DNA of 64,000 nt, from the NCBI GenBank assembly GCA_012845835.1, contig JABAKD010000009.1, positions 14,540,274 through 14,604,273 on the forward strand. Direction: 5' to 3'. A program made the translations under genes and the position numbers. Under the pieces are notes generated by a model. That model was not told where the DNA came from, ran no database searches, and saw only the letters and a program-made list of their open reading frames with translations. Every line of letters starts with the position of its first letter. Position 1 is the first letter of the stretch. This DNA is from Undaria pinnatifida (lineage: Eukaryota > Sar > Phaeophyceae > Laminariales > Alariaceae). This document shows positions 1 to 13,268 of the stretch, piece by piece.

Positions 1-292
1 CGCCGCCGAAAACGAAACGGCACGTTTTTGGAATTAAAAGTGTTGGTTGGCGGCTGACGGCACCCTTCACTCTTGCCTCTCGACGGACCTGTCAAGCCGC
101 CAAGCAAATTGATAGACTAGAATCAGTATCCGTCAGTCTGAATCGGCCCTAGAAATGTCCTACGAGTAGCGCTCGAGCCAGCGAGCCAGCGTGTCGTGCC
201 GTAATGCCTCCCATTCTAATGCAAACCCTTGTTATTGCGCCGCAAAATTGGGTTACCACGCAAGGAGCAAGGAGATTATGTTGTATTCTTAG

Positions 293-3200
293 ATGGCAGG
301 CGACCCTGCTACCGAGACTCGGTACCAACCGCGGCACCCGTTCCTGTCGGGAGGGATTACCGGATGTCTCGAGATATGCGCCACGTTTCCTTTCGAGTGA
401 GTGCAGCAGCAGCAGTGTACGCTTCGTTCAATCGACGTTTCGATACCGTACGTTGCAAGTTTGAGGTTCCAGCAGAGCAAGTTGTCATCGTCCTCCACTT
501 CGTCCAAGGTAGAGATATGTAGTGTACTCCTGGTACTACACGCTGCAATCGATCTCTTATCACTTTACCGGTGTCTTTGTAGATTCACCGATGTCAGATT
601 GTCTGGTATCATGTATGACATATAAGGAATACTATCGAGGCATGAGAAAAAAAGCAAGTTACAATTACAGAAGGGGTTTGCTTGGCCAACCATCAGATCA
701 ACGCGATTGCACTGTACGTGACGAGAATTGCGTATCAGCTATTAATAGTATAAGACACACCGTGCCTAGTTCGTAGCTGCTGACCTGCGAGCGAAGCAAG
801 CACGTAGACAAACAGAGTCAGCGCTACAGGCTCAAGCTGTGACACAGCCTAGTTTTCGTTCGGATATGGCTAGGCAGCGCCAGTTCTGCTATTAACAGTT
901 TGAATGCTGATCGGGGATTAAACAAGGAGGCTGTGGTCAGACATTCGTTCGTGGCTTCTTGTGTTGGAACGTGGGCGGGAGCAGCTAGCTGTGTGTGGAC
1001 GGAAAGCCTGGTGGGCCATGTCGGAGTCGGAGGGCATGGCAAGCGAGGGCGGACAAGTCAGCACAGTAGCGAGTCGCCAAGATCAGCTAGCTGTGTGTGG
1101 ACGGAAAGCCTGGTGGGCCATGTCGGAGTCGGAGGGCATGATAAGCGAGGGCGGACAAGTCAGCACAGACTAGTAGCGAGTCGCCAAGATCGGTACCTGG
1201 TATGTCGTTGCGAAGTGTGATGATACCAGGGATGGTACTCTCGGTGATGACATTATGTTTTCACCGATCTCTGCCTCTCGAGATGTGTTACCTGCCTACG
1301 TACTGGCAATTTTTTGGTATAAAACTACTTGTACGTACTGCTTTTTTCGTATTTTACATATGTTGTGCCGCTATTAATAGCTACCAGTCTCATGTGTTTC
1401 ATAATCCGACAGCAGTCTGCTGATTTGTTTTAATCTTTGACGTTCGAGATCGCGTGGACTGTCAATGGCCCGATGGCTCTAGCCACATGCGCAGCCAGGT
1501 CATCGAACGAAAGCACACGCACATGTCCTCAGGCGTAAGCCCTTATTGATCCTACTCGTACGCAATGTACTGCTGGCACTGCACGCTGCAACCGATCTCT
1601 TATCATCATACCAGTATCTTTGTAGATTCACCAATGCCGGGTTGTCTGGTAACATCCATGCCGTAGCTCCAGTTCTTTTATTATAACTTTCTCCCCCGCC
1701 CTCTCCTTCTCCGCCACCCGCACCATCGCCTAGACCCAGCACCACACGCACAGTAAGTTCCTACCAGGTATACATTTATGCGACTTACCAGGTATAGCGG
1801 TTGGAAGCCCCCCCTTCCCCCCGTCCCCCCTCGTTTTCAACCTCCCCCGCCCTTTCGAAACTCCGCCCTCCCCTTACACCGGTTGTACGGCTTACAGGAT
1901 ATTCATGATAAACTGATGCATTCGGTCCACAACCGTCAGATTTGTCCCCTTCAGGGGTTTATAGTTTCCGCGCACAGATTGGGTTGCCCCCTTCCTCCCC
2001 CTCCCCCCCCCCCCTCCCCCAACCCCGCTCCCCCCTCCTTTTCAAACCCCCGCCCCCCGCCCCCCCGCCCCCGGCCCCTACGTCCTTCAAAACTCCGTCC
2101 TCTCCTCACCGGTTATACGACTTACAGGATGTTCTTGATAAACTGATGCATTTCCTTCCCCAGCTGTCAGATTTTGTCCCCCTCAAAAACGGGTTTTATA
2201 GTTTCCGCGCACAGATTGGTTAACATCACCCTGTTAACCCTGGTACAAGCTACACTGTACTTCCAAGAGGAGTCACCGACCTATGTCCTTAATGAAGACA
2301 CACACCCAGCAATACGCGCGATCGGAGTGTCACACACAGTTTGCGATGATGAGTTTCGACTACATTTTCGATCTCACAGCTGGCGTGTATTCTTGGTTTT
2401 TATAACATATACCTGGCATGACAATTACGCCAATAACCTCATTTTAAACCCCAGTAGATTACAAAATTTCAGGTCGTTGCCACTTGCCAGCTCTTCGTGA
2501 CTAATAGAAAGCAACCCGACGAACAGGCAACTGGCGTAAGCTCGTAGCAACGAAGTGCCCGTGAAGAGCACACGCCATATAAGGAGAGTGCGAGCTACCT
2601 GGTACCTGGAACTCTGTTGCGGCACACAGCTGCTGGTAGGCTGCGCTAGGTATCAGGTTGACGTAACAACGGCGACAGCAGTACTAGTCCGCAAGTACCA
2701 GTACCGCAGTAATATACCTACCTTAGTTCGCAGGTGGACCTGACTCTTTTTTGTCTGCGGATCTCTACAGTCTCCTACCGCCTTTCTGCGCGGTTTCTTG
2801 GCCGAGGAGGCATGCCCCGGCCACGGCTGCAAAGGCGGGCGCTGCGAATCCGCCGGCTCAGCGCCGTAGCGACCGTGAGGCTTCGATGTAGAAATCCACG
2901 ACCAAATATCCGAAAAATCCTCTTCTGTGAGCGGTTTGGCGCATGGCTCACAACAGGGCCTACTTCTTCACGTATTTCTTTGTGGCACATCCTCTCTGAC
3001 CTCCAACCCGCTGGAGGCGTCGGCTAACCTTCCGACGGCGCCGTTGCGAGAGCATGCGCTGGCGGCTGTGTTCTCAGGTCGAGGACATAATTGGAACGCG
3101 CCGAAAACATATGCCATCAAGGCTCCGTGGAGAACTTGTACGAGTACGATATACATGTGTGTGTACAGCAGAAGCAGCAGCTGACATATAACCTTTCTGA

Positions 3201-6200
3201 GGAGCTTCGTGTGATATGTACAGCAGCAGCTAGCTGTGGTGATCAAACCTTTCTATGGAGCTATGCGTTTATAGCAGCAGCTTTGCAGCAGTCGAAGCAG
3301 TGCAGCAGATCTGCAGCAGCTTTTTTTCGGGGTTTTGAAATAAACATTTTCAAGAGTTTTTTTCTTCTAATCTTTCGAAGCATATGATTTTTTTCCATTT
3401 TTCTTTTTGCTCCAGGCACGTCAGCGCTCGTACAGCAGTACGCGGTAAGCTCAGCCATCTCCCACGGAAGATGCGGAGCTATAACATGTGGCCTAGCATA
3501 CGTACGAGTAGCAGCTAGTTGCTCTTCTTATTCCACATGGGCACAATGCAGTGTGGAGTGCACACACTCTCAGACCTCCGCCCGCAGTTGCCATTTTTTC
3601 AACATGGGCATCACACGAGCGGCAATCTGCGACCGTTCAGGCCGCCGGCGAAGCCCCTTGTATGTACCCACGTGTGGGTGACACTCCTATGCTGTCCTGT
3701 ACTCTGTACTCGTAGACACTACGGCTCAGCTACAACTGCTGTGTTGCTGCTGTTTGATGCGGTAACCAACAACTACAGTGATATAGGCAGTATTGAAGAA
3801 TCCCGAATAGTGAATAACGCCGCATCAGCACTTTTCACAGATATTGCCCCAAAGCTAGGCACAACCTGGCACAATCCAAAGACGAGACTCGGAGCTGAGA
3901 TGCTATACTGCTGGTGTATAGATAGGCCTGACACACACCGGCATTATACAAGAAAACAGTGCACTTACAGCAGTAGTACTTGTGCGCACGAACACGTAGC
4001 TCTGGCCGGTGTTTTACACGACAGCAGTCGTAGTGCCAGCGGGAAATAACAGAAAAGTACGCGTTTATTTTAGATCCCTTCTCTGTGTTAGCGCTTTATC
4101 CATGCACTCTTCTCCTGTGTCAGCGCTTTATCCATGCACTTTCCTCCTGTGGTTTGGGTGAGCTTATGTAAGGTTGCTGCTGTCGTTGATTTTGCTGCTA
4201 TTAATCTACTCCGGAGTATTATTTATGTGCCAATTCAGAGCAAGTATTTGGTTGTCTCGCGTTGAACCCCCTCGCACCTCAGCATCTCAGCATCTCAGCA
4301 CCAGCACACGAACGCCGCACATGAACGAGTACTTACGTAGCATTCTGCTGCTGTGCGGGTAGACTGCGCATGATCACCTGATGTCCTACATGATTATGTC
4401 GTGCGTGTCGTGCACTGTTTCACCCGATGTTTCTTATCCTGAAAAGGTATGTGAAGGTCCAGCTCCAGCTGCAAGAGCATGGGAAAGGTTCGCCTCGATT
4501 TAAGGTGCGGCATGTCTCCACGTTAAGTACAAACAAGGCACCTCAGCGAAGCACGTACTGCTGTACGCTTTAAGGTTGTTGGCTAGCCGTCTCCATAATA
4601 TCGTCCTGTTGACCCTGGTGCGATCACCCCAACGGGTCACCAACCTAAACCCTTCATGAGGTTTTCAACCCCATACGAGTACGAACCAGCACGATCAAAG
4701 CATCGCACGCAGCTTACAGAGAGGAGCTTTGATCTCACATCTGGGGTCGACGTACCACTAAGAAAACATGGAAAACGTTGAGACTTGAACTCTGAATTTT
4801 AGGTTTTGAACAAGGCGGCGTGCTCGTGCTGATGCTGCACTCGCTGAATTGCCCAGCTCGTATCCGAGCTGATCCGGTGCTGCATACTGTATTGCTTGTC
4901 TTTTCGACAGCCGTTGGTTGACCCGAACATATTTTTTCCTTGCCCAGGGGCCCCTTCATTGTGTCACGCAGACCCTTCGACATAGTGGACCGAGGGGACT
5001 GTACGTCGGCCTCCCGCCGTGGCTCACGTTTGCGCTTCCCAGGTACGAGTACGAGTACTACAGTAGTTGTACCGTTCCCGGAAACTCTTGCGCTTGTCGT
5101 TGTTGGTTTTTGGTTTTTGATCCTGTTCTAGCGCGGAGCATCAAGCGTACCGTTTTGCCTGGCCCTGAAGTCTAGAACTCACGCAGGTATTCAGCTCCAC
5201 GCTGACGTCCGAAAGCAGCGTATCATCCTTAGTGTCAGCGTGATACCAGGTATATTGTAATCGCTGCGTTAGGAGTCTCGTACGAGTCCAAGATCATCCC
5301 TCCTTGGCCGTGCGTGCATGCCCCCCTTGCACCTCCCTCCCGGCTTGTGTCGATGTAAAAAATCAATTACCAACTCAACCCGGGTTAAGCCTTATAACGC
5401 TTCCGATAAGCAAGCTTAGGGGAATCCTTATAGGGTATGTTTTTTTCTTCGCTTTTTTCGCACTTCTACTTCCCAGCTTCTGCGCAAGCCGTGGTAATAG
5501 GTATCGTCCCTTCTTCCCCCCGGTTCTTGCCTTCAATTTTTATCGCGCATAGGATTCAGCTATCCCACTTCTTGTCGATCTTTCATCGAGTGTTGCTAAC
5601 TCACGCTCTCGCGCTTTCCGCAAGTCAATTTGTCCACAAGAAAAAGTCCCTACGAATTTATACGAGTATGCACTCGGCGGAACTCGAACGCACGAAACTG
5701 ACCTATAGCAGGCTCGAGGATAACCTGGTACGCCACCGGGGCGACCGGTTTGCTTCATGACCTCGCGACGCTTAGGGCAAGCCTTACAGGGCATGCCGTA
5801 TACCGCTTACCTTTGTTCCCCGTGTATTATTCTGCCGCTACTGCGCTCGTATCCGCGACACAAAAGATCTGCGATACGCTTCACCACGTTCGAGCACGTG
5901 TCGGGGTGGCTGCAGGAGGGTGATGGGGAAGCGCACGTCCTCAACGCGCTTGCGGCGGGCACTTTGGCCGGCGCCGTCGAGTCCGCGACGTGCCTCACCC
6001 CTCTCCAGAACATCCAGATCAAGATGACGCAAGATGCTGACGCCCCGCGGCAGGCTCGCATGTACCGGTACGACCATCGGCGAACAAGTGACGCGTGATC
6101 GTCTGGCGAGCGATCGGCTTGGCTGTACTCACTCGTGGGGGCCCAAAATGTCCCTTGTTTGTTGAGCGGTGTGTACTTGTAATGCCGTGCTCGAGCGCAA

Positions 6201-8009
6201 GCCTGTGGTGAGCGATTACTTGCCTGTGTGCTGCGCGGCGGAAACTTTGAATGCGTCGTGTGATACTATCATGCAGTCACTATGACGTACAGCTTCGCAC
6301 GAGCGTATTTGCTGGTGTTGTCGTGCTTTTCGCGCTGATTTGTCTCACGAAGTGCCTGAAACTCTCCTCTTTTCTCCGTGTTGTGAGCATCAAGGTTTTT
6401 GATTTGTCGTACTCGTACATCAACTTTGGTCCGTCTCAAACAGAACCCAATTCTTAGCAAAATAACGTGTTGGTCCCCCTTCCACCACCGTTCCTGTCCG
6501 TTGTGTCACACGTTAGGGGTTTCTTTCACGCGTTGAGCGAGATCCCGCGACGAGAGGGATTGCGCAAAGGATTCTTTAGCGGGTTGTGGCCAACAGTGGT
6601 AAAGGGAGCGACGAACAACTGCATTCGGTTCGGGATAGTCCACGAGGGGGCAAAGGCCCTCCGAAGGTCAAAGGGAGACGCGCCGGACCAGGCACTACGA
6701 CCGGGCGTGGTGTTTGGGCTTGGAGCGGCCGGCGGTGCCATCAGTGCGGTGAGTGGTGGTGGGGGTAAATCATTGACATGCATGGGTGCAGTCTGTCAGG
6801 GCGTAGATCCTCTCATCTCTACGATGCCGGGACGGAGCACGTTGAGTTTTCGCTGACCAGGTTGACATTGCGTGCGGCAAGCGCGAAAATCCGCGACACG
6901 TTCGGCAAGTCGCATGTTGGGGGGCATTTATTGTGTGGTACGGATAGCTAGGACTGTTGCCGGGGCTACGTATCACACGTCTGCGGACGTTCCTCGTTGG
7001 TGTCTGTTTGTTTCTTGCTGCGCGAGAAAATGCGGTAATGAACATACTGGTTGCAATATCCACGCTACAAGAGGAGGATCGCCGTTCGACCACGAACCTT
7101 TCGCCAGCTTCAGACCGACAACGACAACATGGCTGAGGGTTTTACTGGTCCGGCAATATACGGCCACAGTAGCTCCATATTGCGGATAGCAACTTCACCG
7201 TCTTGCTGTGGCAATGCGAATGCGCAGGTGGTAACGCATCCGATAGACACGGTCAAGTCCAACCTTCAAGGTCTCGCCGCAGCGAAATACTCGAGCAGCT
7301 TGGACTGCGCTAGGCAAATTGTGGCGTCTTCTGGCGTCGCTGGTCTCTTCCGCGGGCTAACACCCCGGGTAAGCAGGTGGGTTTAATGCTCGTCGCGGCT
7401 GCTCGGTGGCCGTTTTCATGACCGTATAGCACACAAAATAACACGATCCCTCCAAAAAACAATTAAAATGGCGATTATTTTCGACAATAGGGACGGTGCA
7501 AACGCCGAGAGATGCGCCCATTGAAATACAACGACGATATCTCCCCAAAGCCGCCGTTTCCGTTGTGTGCCTCCCTCGATTTGGAGAAAATCCGCTCTGA
7601 AATGTGCCCCAACATTGTGGTATCTTGCGTGTTATGCGGTACACGTGTGACCCGTTTTTTTCACGTTGGAAGTCCAGGCGCGAGCAGCACGCAATACGAC
7701 CACGTCAGAATTTTAACCGTTTTGTTTCGAGTGGCTTGTCGAGAGCACTTTCGCCCCCCTTCGGGTCGCTAGGGGACTGACTGACTAGCCCAACCACCTC
7801 TGAAGCGCGAAAGGTAGAACCTTGGTTATCAGCGGGCGACAACACCAAAATACGCGCTTATTGTTAGGTTTGCTAATGCTGTTGCCACTTCCGTTTCCTT
7901 TTTGCTGCTGTCGTGTTCCACACGTCTGCGCAGGGTGGGCCTAGAGGTCGGCCTGCAGTTCACCCTGTACGACACCATCTGCAGGTTTATGGACAATAAT
8001 TTGGAATGA
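293..8009 (+). CDS. Mitochondrial citrate/tricarboxylate carrier, SLC25A1/CTP type, 7 exons
   Basis: Exons 293-396, 4447-4504, 4948-5042, 5867-6067, 6517-6748, 7228-7376 and 7934-8009 join in phase with GT-AG borders to give 304 aa, the usual length of a mitochondrial carrier. The ATG at 293 follows an in-frame TAG at 290. The three carrier repeats are visible: P-F-E-Y-V-K (split by intron 1) followed by VQLQLQ, then TPLQNIQIK, then HPIDTVKSNLQG. RFKGPLHCVTQTLRHSG, PRSAIRFTTFE, MYRGFFHALSEI and the C-terminal RVGLEVGLQFTLYD line up with the corresponding parts of animal and fungal citrate carriers. That family exchanges citrate for malate or another carboxylate across the inner mitochondrial membrane. 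The second signature is unusual: Gln replaces the acidic residue and the following Lys/Arg. Intron 1 is 4050 bp. Intron 3 holds a SINE. The family call is strong; the exact substrate is inferred. Confidence 0.92.
983..1191. repeat. 102-bp tandem duplication in intron 1 of the carrier gene
   Basis: Two near-identical copies, beginning agctagctgtgtgtggacgg at 983 and again at 1085, differ by a few bases. Both are open in one frame, but no splice sites or family likeness suggest coding. The rest of intron 1 (397-4446) holds the C-rich repeat at 1719-2221, CAG-rich stretches at 3163-3330, and a 176-codon open frame at 3519-4049 that I do not recognise. Confidence 0.85.
1719..2221 (+). repeat. C-rich repeat with two tandem units of about 236 bp
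   Basis: Each unit has a poly-C/CT tract, then a conserved core reading cttacagga(t/g)...gataaactgatgcatt, then tcagatttgtcccc and a second core tttccgcgcacagattgg. The two units start near 1862 and 2098. The leader at 1719-1800 (ccgcaccatcgcctagaccc) and the same cores recur at 63656-64000, so the family occurs at both ends of the window. Identity is unknown. It may be a satellite or the edge of a larger element. Confidence 0.8.
5437..5752 (-). mobile_element. tRNA-derived SINE copy in intron 3 of the carrier gene
   Basis: Reading the minus strand from 5752, the head gccaccgg... (complement ccggtggc) contains an A-box-like and a B-box-like RNA polymerase III promoter, about 35 nt apart. A conserved body of about 250 bp and a T-rich/A-rich end follow. 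The same body occurs at 33805-34112, 34125-34432 and 63347-63655, with partial copies elsewhere. The tRNA-like head and the variable A/T-rich tail are what define a tRNA-derived SINE. The family name is not known to me. Confidence 0.75.
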
Positions 8010-9628
8010 CCTGCAGCCCAGCTTCTCCAATCGAAGGCCACTCGTATTTGCTGGTTAGCGATCAGTTGATTGCGCAAGCTTCGAATCCAGCTTGTCCTCG
8101 TCGTTGCGGTCCTACACCAGTACGGCTTTTTAATGCCTCCCTCACTGCCCTTTTAGAGGTAAAGTTTAGTTTTTTTTATGTTTGCCTCTCGTGCTGCCTT
8201 TCGTTTTCCTTTCGCGTCTTTCATACTCGTAAGTATTCGTACCTCTTAGTGGTTGACGTTTTGTTTTTGCTTTGCCACCCCTCCGTGCTGTCGAGTCTGT
8301 GTGTTCCTGCTTATTCCGTTACGTGTTCCCTTCGTTTTTCTCTGGCTTTTTGTTTGTTTTTCCTATTGATATGCGGTCCCCTCGGTTTTTGGTACGAATC
8401 GTACAACCTATTGTATGCATCTGATACGTACGTGCGCTGATTTCTAGTTTCACTTTTATTTCTTCTCTGAGCGGTACGATTTGCTTCAGCTGTATGTATT
8501 ATATTGTGTTTTGTTTGTCCTGGGAGGTATCCCTCGACTTCAGAGTTATTGGAGCTTGTCCTGTGACCACGGATATGAGTTAATGAAGGAACAAGAACAG
8601 CAAGGCGATGTGCGTTCGCACATAATCCAGTCTGGGATAAGCGTCACGCCGACCCTAAGCACGCAGTGCCAGTGCCAGTGCCAATGCCGTCCGGGTAATG
8701 AAAACTAAAAAGGGGCCAGTAATATATTAGTCTAATACCTACATCCTGTTTCCTACACCTATCCAACTGAAGACTGATCAGGGCGCGCCGCTCGCTTGGA
8801 AATCTAATCACACCGATGCTTCCCGCTTTCTATAAACAAAATACACAACCGCGCGTGCTTTGGCGGCGCGATTGACCGACATAAACCTGGCGGCGAAGTT
8901 CACATGGATTCTCCCACCACACCCAGGAACGTTCGTAGCTTACCGATAAGCGAATTGCATACATTGCTCTGGTCTATCCCGTGCGCAGCAACTGGCAACT
9001 ACCCACGTGAAGGGGCCGAAGTTAAAGTGACTTGCGGGGGAGGGGGGGCGGATTGGAGTGTGATGAGTGCACAAGTCAGGTGACCGGTTTTCAGAGTCTA
9101 ACGCAGACGCGTTGCGAAAGGAGCTCGAGCAGCACTTATGATGATGTAGAAGATTTTGGATCGCCGCCGGAAATAGGCGCTCGTTGGGCCAACAAAAGCC
9201 AACGACAACCTTGCGGTGCGATGAAGTATGATTCATTCAGATATGGGTGCGAGGAGCGAGCGTGAGGGTATGCAAACTCTCCAGTTTCCCTCGTTCGATA
9301 TCCTGTATCATTGTTGGGTGCTTCCATCGCTTCTACACTACGTCATGGAGCCACAGTTCAATCACCAGTGAGTCATATCACGCCGCCGCCGCGGTGTGGC
9401 CCGAGCTCGGGGAGGAGGGCGGTTTCGAAGGCCTTGTATGCCTTGAGACCTTTACAGCAGAGCAGAGGGCACGGGGACGCAAATAACGGGATATCACCAT
9501 TAGAGTTGGCAATCACAAGGGGGTATCATTTAGAGGGACTGCTTGTCGAAGAGACACATCACAAGCGCCAATGTTGAGAAACGTATATGGAACGATCCCT
9601 GGTGCGTGGCACTGCGTGCTTGGCTCAG
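8010..9628. other. Intergenic region between the convergent carrier and Sfi1-like genes
   Basis: Pyrimidine-rich sequence at 8150-8470 fits a 3' flank. A plus-strand open frame at 9032-9265 contains an acidic Ser-rich stretch (SSSTYDDVEDFGSPPE), but no splice partner was found. The segment cttgtcctgtgaccacgga at 8553 recurs near 62794, marking a dispersed repeat. I see no other gene. Confidence 0.5.
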
Positions 9629-11560
9629 CTACGTCTGCAGTAAGAAATAATGGAACGGGGGTCTCACAGCGGGATCGCACCTTAATCCATCAGAGGCCAC
9701 CGAAGCGACACAGCTGATCGCATCAACTCCTCCGTCCATCGAGTGGGTGCGATGTGCCCCCAGCCGCACATGCCCTTCTTTCGCTGCATTGAAGCTTGTT
9801 GTAGCTACTGCCGCAGTACCCGCCGCCGAGCTCGCGGCACTCTCCGTTCCCACCGGCAGCTCTCGCTCAAGACTGCGCTTTCGGAAACTGCCGGATCCGG
9901 ACCGTGCACGTTCCTTCGGACGCTTGTCTCTACCTCCTCGTGCGCGAACAGTAACCCCCGATGTACGCGCTGACCCATTGCATCCGCGGCCGCTATTCCC
10001 AAAAGATGACGAGGGGTTCAGTTCTCTCAAATGGGTACCAACATCACTTGGAGCAGGAACAGCTCGCTGCACAACGTGGCTGAGCAAGCGGTACCCTCCT
10101 TGTCTCCCGTCCAGACCCTGCGCTACTAACCTGTGCAGCTCTTCTACCCTACGGAGCAAATGCGAGCGGGGAGCACAAGTGCAGCGCTGTCCTCGGCTAA
10201 CGGCGTAGACGCAGCGGCAATGAAGCTTGCGCGGGTTCCCCGGTTGGCGTCGCCTTTCTGTGATCACGTTGACAACGGTCGCCGGCGAGGGCGGCGTTCG
10301 GCTCTTCTGCTCCTCTCTCAGGGCAGCCTGTCGCCATGCCTCGAATCCACCGCCCAAAGCGCGAACGCGAAATGACGCGATCAGTCGACGGAGGGTCATC
10401 ACCGAGTGAGCGTTCTGCGCCAAGGTCAGAAAGCACTTACGAAGAAGGATTACCTCAAGTTGACGCCCTACTAGCGCTTGGAGGCGGTGGCGGCGATCGT
10501 TGGCGGCGAACGATTCGAGGCGCCAATGGCGCAAGGCCGACGCCACAGCCCGTCGAGCCATCAAGCTGCGGAAAGTATCGACGCGCGACCTCCACAGTCG
10601 AAGCCACGCCCGCCATTGGTCCATCCTGCTTCTTAGATGGCGGTGGCTGGATGCTGCCGTGAAACGGTAGGATATCCAGGCTTTCCAAACCTGTCACCCC
10701 AATTTTGGCGGCAAAAAGGATGTTATCGTTATCATCAGGTAGGTAGGTGTCAATGTTATGATCTGCTCCAAGTATGCAGGAGTCTGGCACCAGTGCGTGC
10801 TGGATAGACATATCACAACCGCGCACACTCGCAACGTCCGTAATAAAACCTTGCCTGGTGTGGAAAATGCGTTTTCAGTATCTGATTGCACATACACTTG
10901 AGCGCATATATGCACAATGATTTTTGTCCGGACGTATACCGACCGTCCGTAACACGTGCATTATGCGTCGCGCTTCAAGTCCTTACAAAAAGTGTAGACC
11001 GACCCGAGCATGAACCAAGTCAACATACTGCACATTGACGGCACCTAATTGTATTCGGAGATACTGACCCAGGCTGAGTTTCTTATTTGGGAGAGGGTGC
11101 ACCAGGCTGAGTTTCTTATTTGGGAGAGGGTGCGTCCAACACTATCTCCGGTACAACGGCTCTCGGATTTCTTATCTTCCTGTAAATATCAGCTTGCCTT
11201 TCTTACTACCCTGTCCGTTGCTAAGGGTCCTGTGTATTGTATTTTCCGCAAAGTAGGGAGTGATGAAGCAAGACCATCCCACCGCACCTTGGACACAAGA
11301 TTCCGTGCATAGTGATAATGCGCCGTTTCAAACGCGGTGCGTTTTTCCACCTTCCTCTTCCAGCGCTGCAAAGCTTTCCGCACCGCCAGACGCCGCAAGA
11401 GCGCCTGGAAAACCGTGAGTTTCACCGCTTCCTTCCAGCGTCGCACAGCAGCCCAAACGCCTAACTTTTCGAAGAGATGCCGCAGACCGGCTTCCCTGCG
11501 CGCCCATTTCCTCCAGCGGCGCAGGACGATAAGCGCAAAATAGCCCATGGCGACAAAATG
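9629..11560 (-). CDS. Sfi1-like protein with Trp-rich (centrin-binding type) repeats, 3' exons
   Basis: Two exons are supported: 11560-11283 (acceptor cag at 11563-11561, donor gtggga) and 10625-9629 (acceptor cag, stop at 9629). They join in phase 2 and give 424 aa, partial at the N-terminus. The first 190 residues carry repeated Leu/Ala-rich helices with a central Trp: LRRWRKWA, AVRRWKEAV, ALQRWKRKV, LRLWRSRV, ALRHWRLES, FEAWRQAA. The spacing is mostly 20-40 residues. In Sfi1 and relatives such helices bind centrin in centrosomes, basal bodies and spindle poles. That role is inferred from the repeat pattern alone. The remaining 230 residues are low-complexity, Ser/Arg-rich, with an HCRCVYAVSRGQRCTC cysteine cluster. 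An alternative donor at 11287 would be out of phase. Upstream exons were not identified with confidence. Confidence 0.65.
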
Positions 11561-13268
11561 CTGTACGTGGTGGCAGGCAAGATGACAAAATGAACGTTGG
11601 CTGCAGAACCAGAACGCGCATGTATGCATGTCTTAAAAATGGTCCAGGGGTAATTTATTTCAAAAACTCCCCTTCACTGATTTTTCACGGCTCTAAAACT
11701 ACGAAATACCGCATTTAACTCAACGCACGGAGAAACGTGCCAGATACCCCCCGCGCCCCCCAATACTATGGGGGGCGTGCGGGCTAGGGTCGTTGCTGGC
11801 GGTGTTTGCCTGTTGACATGGTTCCACGTGAAACATGTGGAAGCCATGTTTCTGCTGTAAGAGAACGCGTGCTGCGATCGAGGTGGCGTGTTTTGGCCAT
11901 TATTTCTGCATGACGAGGCTCCTGTTGAACCCAGCATCGTCGGAGATGCCATTCTTGCTTTGCTAAAGGAATGTTTTGTACACCTGGGCCACGTTTTTTT
12001 TCAACGGGGTGCGTTTTCGGTTTGCTCAAAAAAAAATGTTGTTGGGTGAGAGGTACCAAGTATTTGTTAAAGAGCTTCTACAGCGAGGAACGCCAGTGAA
12101 AAGATTGGTACACCCATGCACCTCTACGGTGTAGCATGTGTCAAGAGTAGCGTCATTTTTTTCTCGGATCCAAGCTTTCGGTCCTGGGTTATTACCTCGG
12201 TTTCGTCATGACGTGAACAGCTAGGCGGGGGGGGCGTTTGTGCACGTCTACAACCAAAGGACGGCGGGATGTGCGGGGGGGGGGGGCATAACCTCCCTTG
12301 GCCGGCGCCAGGATGGTTATTGTTTTCACGGTGTTGGGCAAGCAAGCAGTCTCGTTTCGTGTATCCCCCCTCGAATGACGTTTGCTCTTACGGTACGGCT
12401 GCCCCGCCATCCGATCAGACGGTTGAAAATAACTTCTTGTCCAGCTGTAACGCATTGGACACCGAGAACACCTGCCTACCGTACGAGTAGTAGTTAGGCT
12501 ATGTATGCTCCCGGTGGACGGAGCTACTGTTGCTCTTCACATTTTCAAGAAGGGAAGGCGTGAGTTCTGACGAAATATGTTGCGATTTCTATATATACTA
12601 CTGCTGCTGCTGTGTCCTTCTGCTCATGGCTTGCCTGTTCTCGCTCATCCATTATCTGTCTACCCCGACGGCTGCGGACCATCGAGCGGCACTGTGTTAT
12701 CCACCGAGGAATGTGCTCTGCATCACACCTTATCGCAGAGGGATTAGCCGCAGTGAGCGTCGCAGCGAGGGAGGTGTTAAAAATAAAGTGAACCTAGAAT
12801 AATAGCACTGTAAATTCAAAGGGTACCGGACGATGGACGCTATGATCGTGCTTTCGATAGCGTTACGTACCCGACTCATCTTGAAGCACGAAGGCAACGA
12901 GAACAAGTCGTATTAACTCGAGCGATATGTGAACCGCGCTCGAAGCTACTAATAATGTTTCAGAGCATCGGTGGAGCTGGGTATGGTACGGACTACTCGT
13001 ACTAGTTTGTAGGATCCAATTGACACATTGGAGCTGCAAGGGGCAACTATAACGACTCATTGTGACAGCACTATAGTAGCACCACGAGGGCTTCATACTC
13101 TGCTTGTGATTACGTACTGGTATTTAGTGCCTGGTACGGTCCACGAGTAGACACTGAAAACAATCTTACGGACGCGACACCCTCAAGAACACCAGCCAAT
13201 GCGCAGTACTGGAGCTGATGATGCCGACACTGACCTGTACGAGTGGGGGGCATATTCGAGGGCAGTAC
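11561..13268. other. Region with no supported gene; probable intron(s) of the Sfi1-like gene
   Basis: Contains scattered short frames, poly-G/poly-C runs near 12220-12290 and no recognisable exon. If the exon at 13395-13269 belongs to the Sfi1-like gene, this stretch would be intronic. Confidence 0.35.

Noticed and set aside
1778-2223. Proline-rich proteins in the C-rich repeat
   Set aside because: Poly-C tracts produce Pro codons; the unit is a dispersed repeat.
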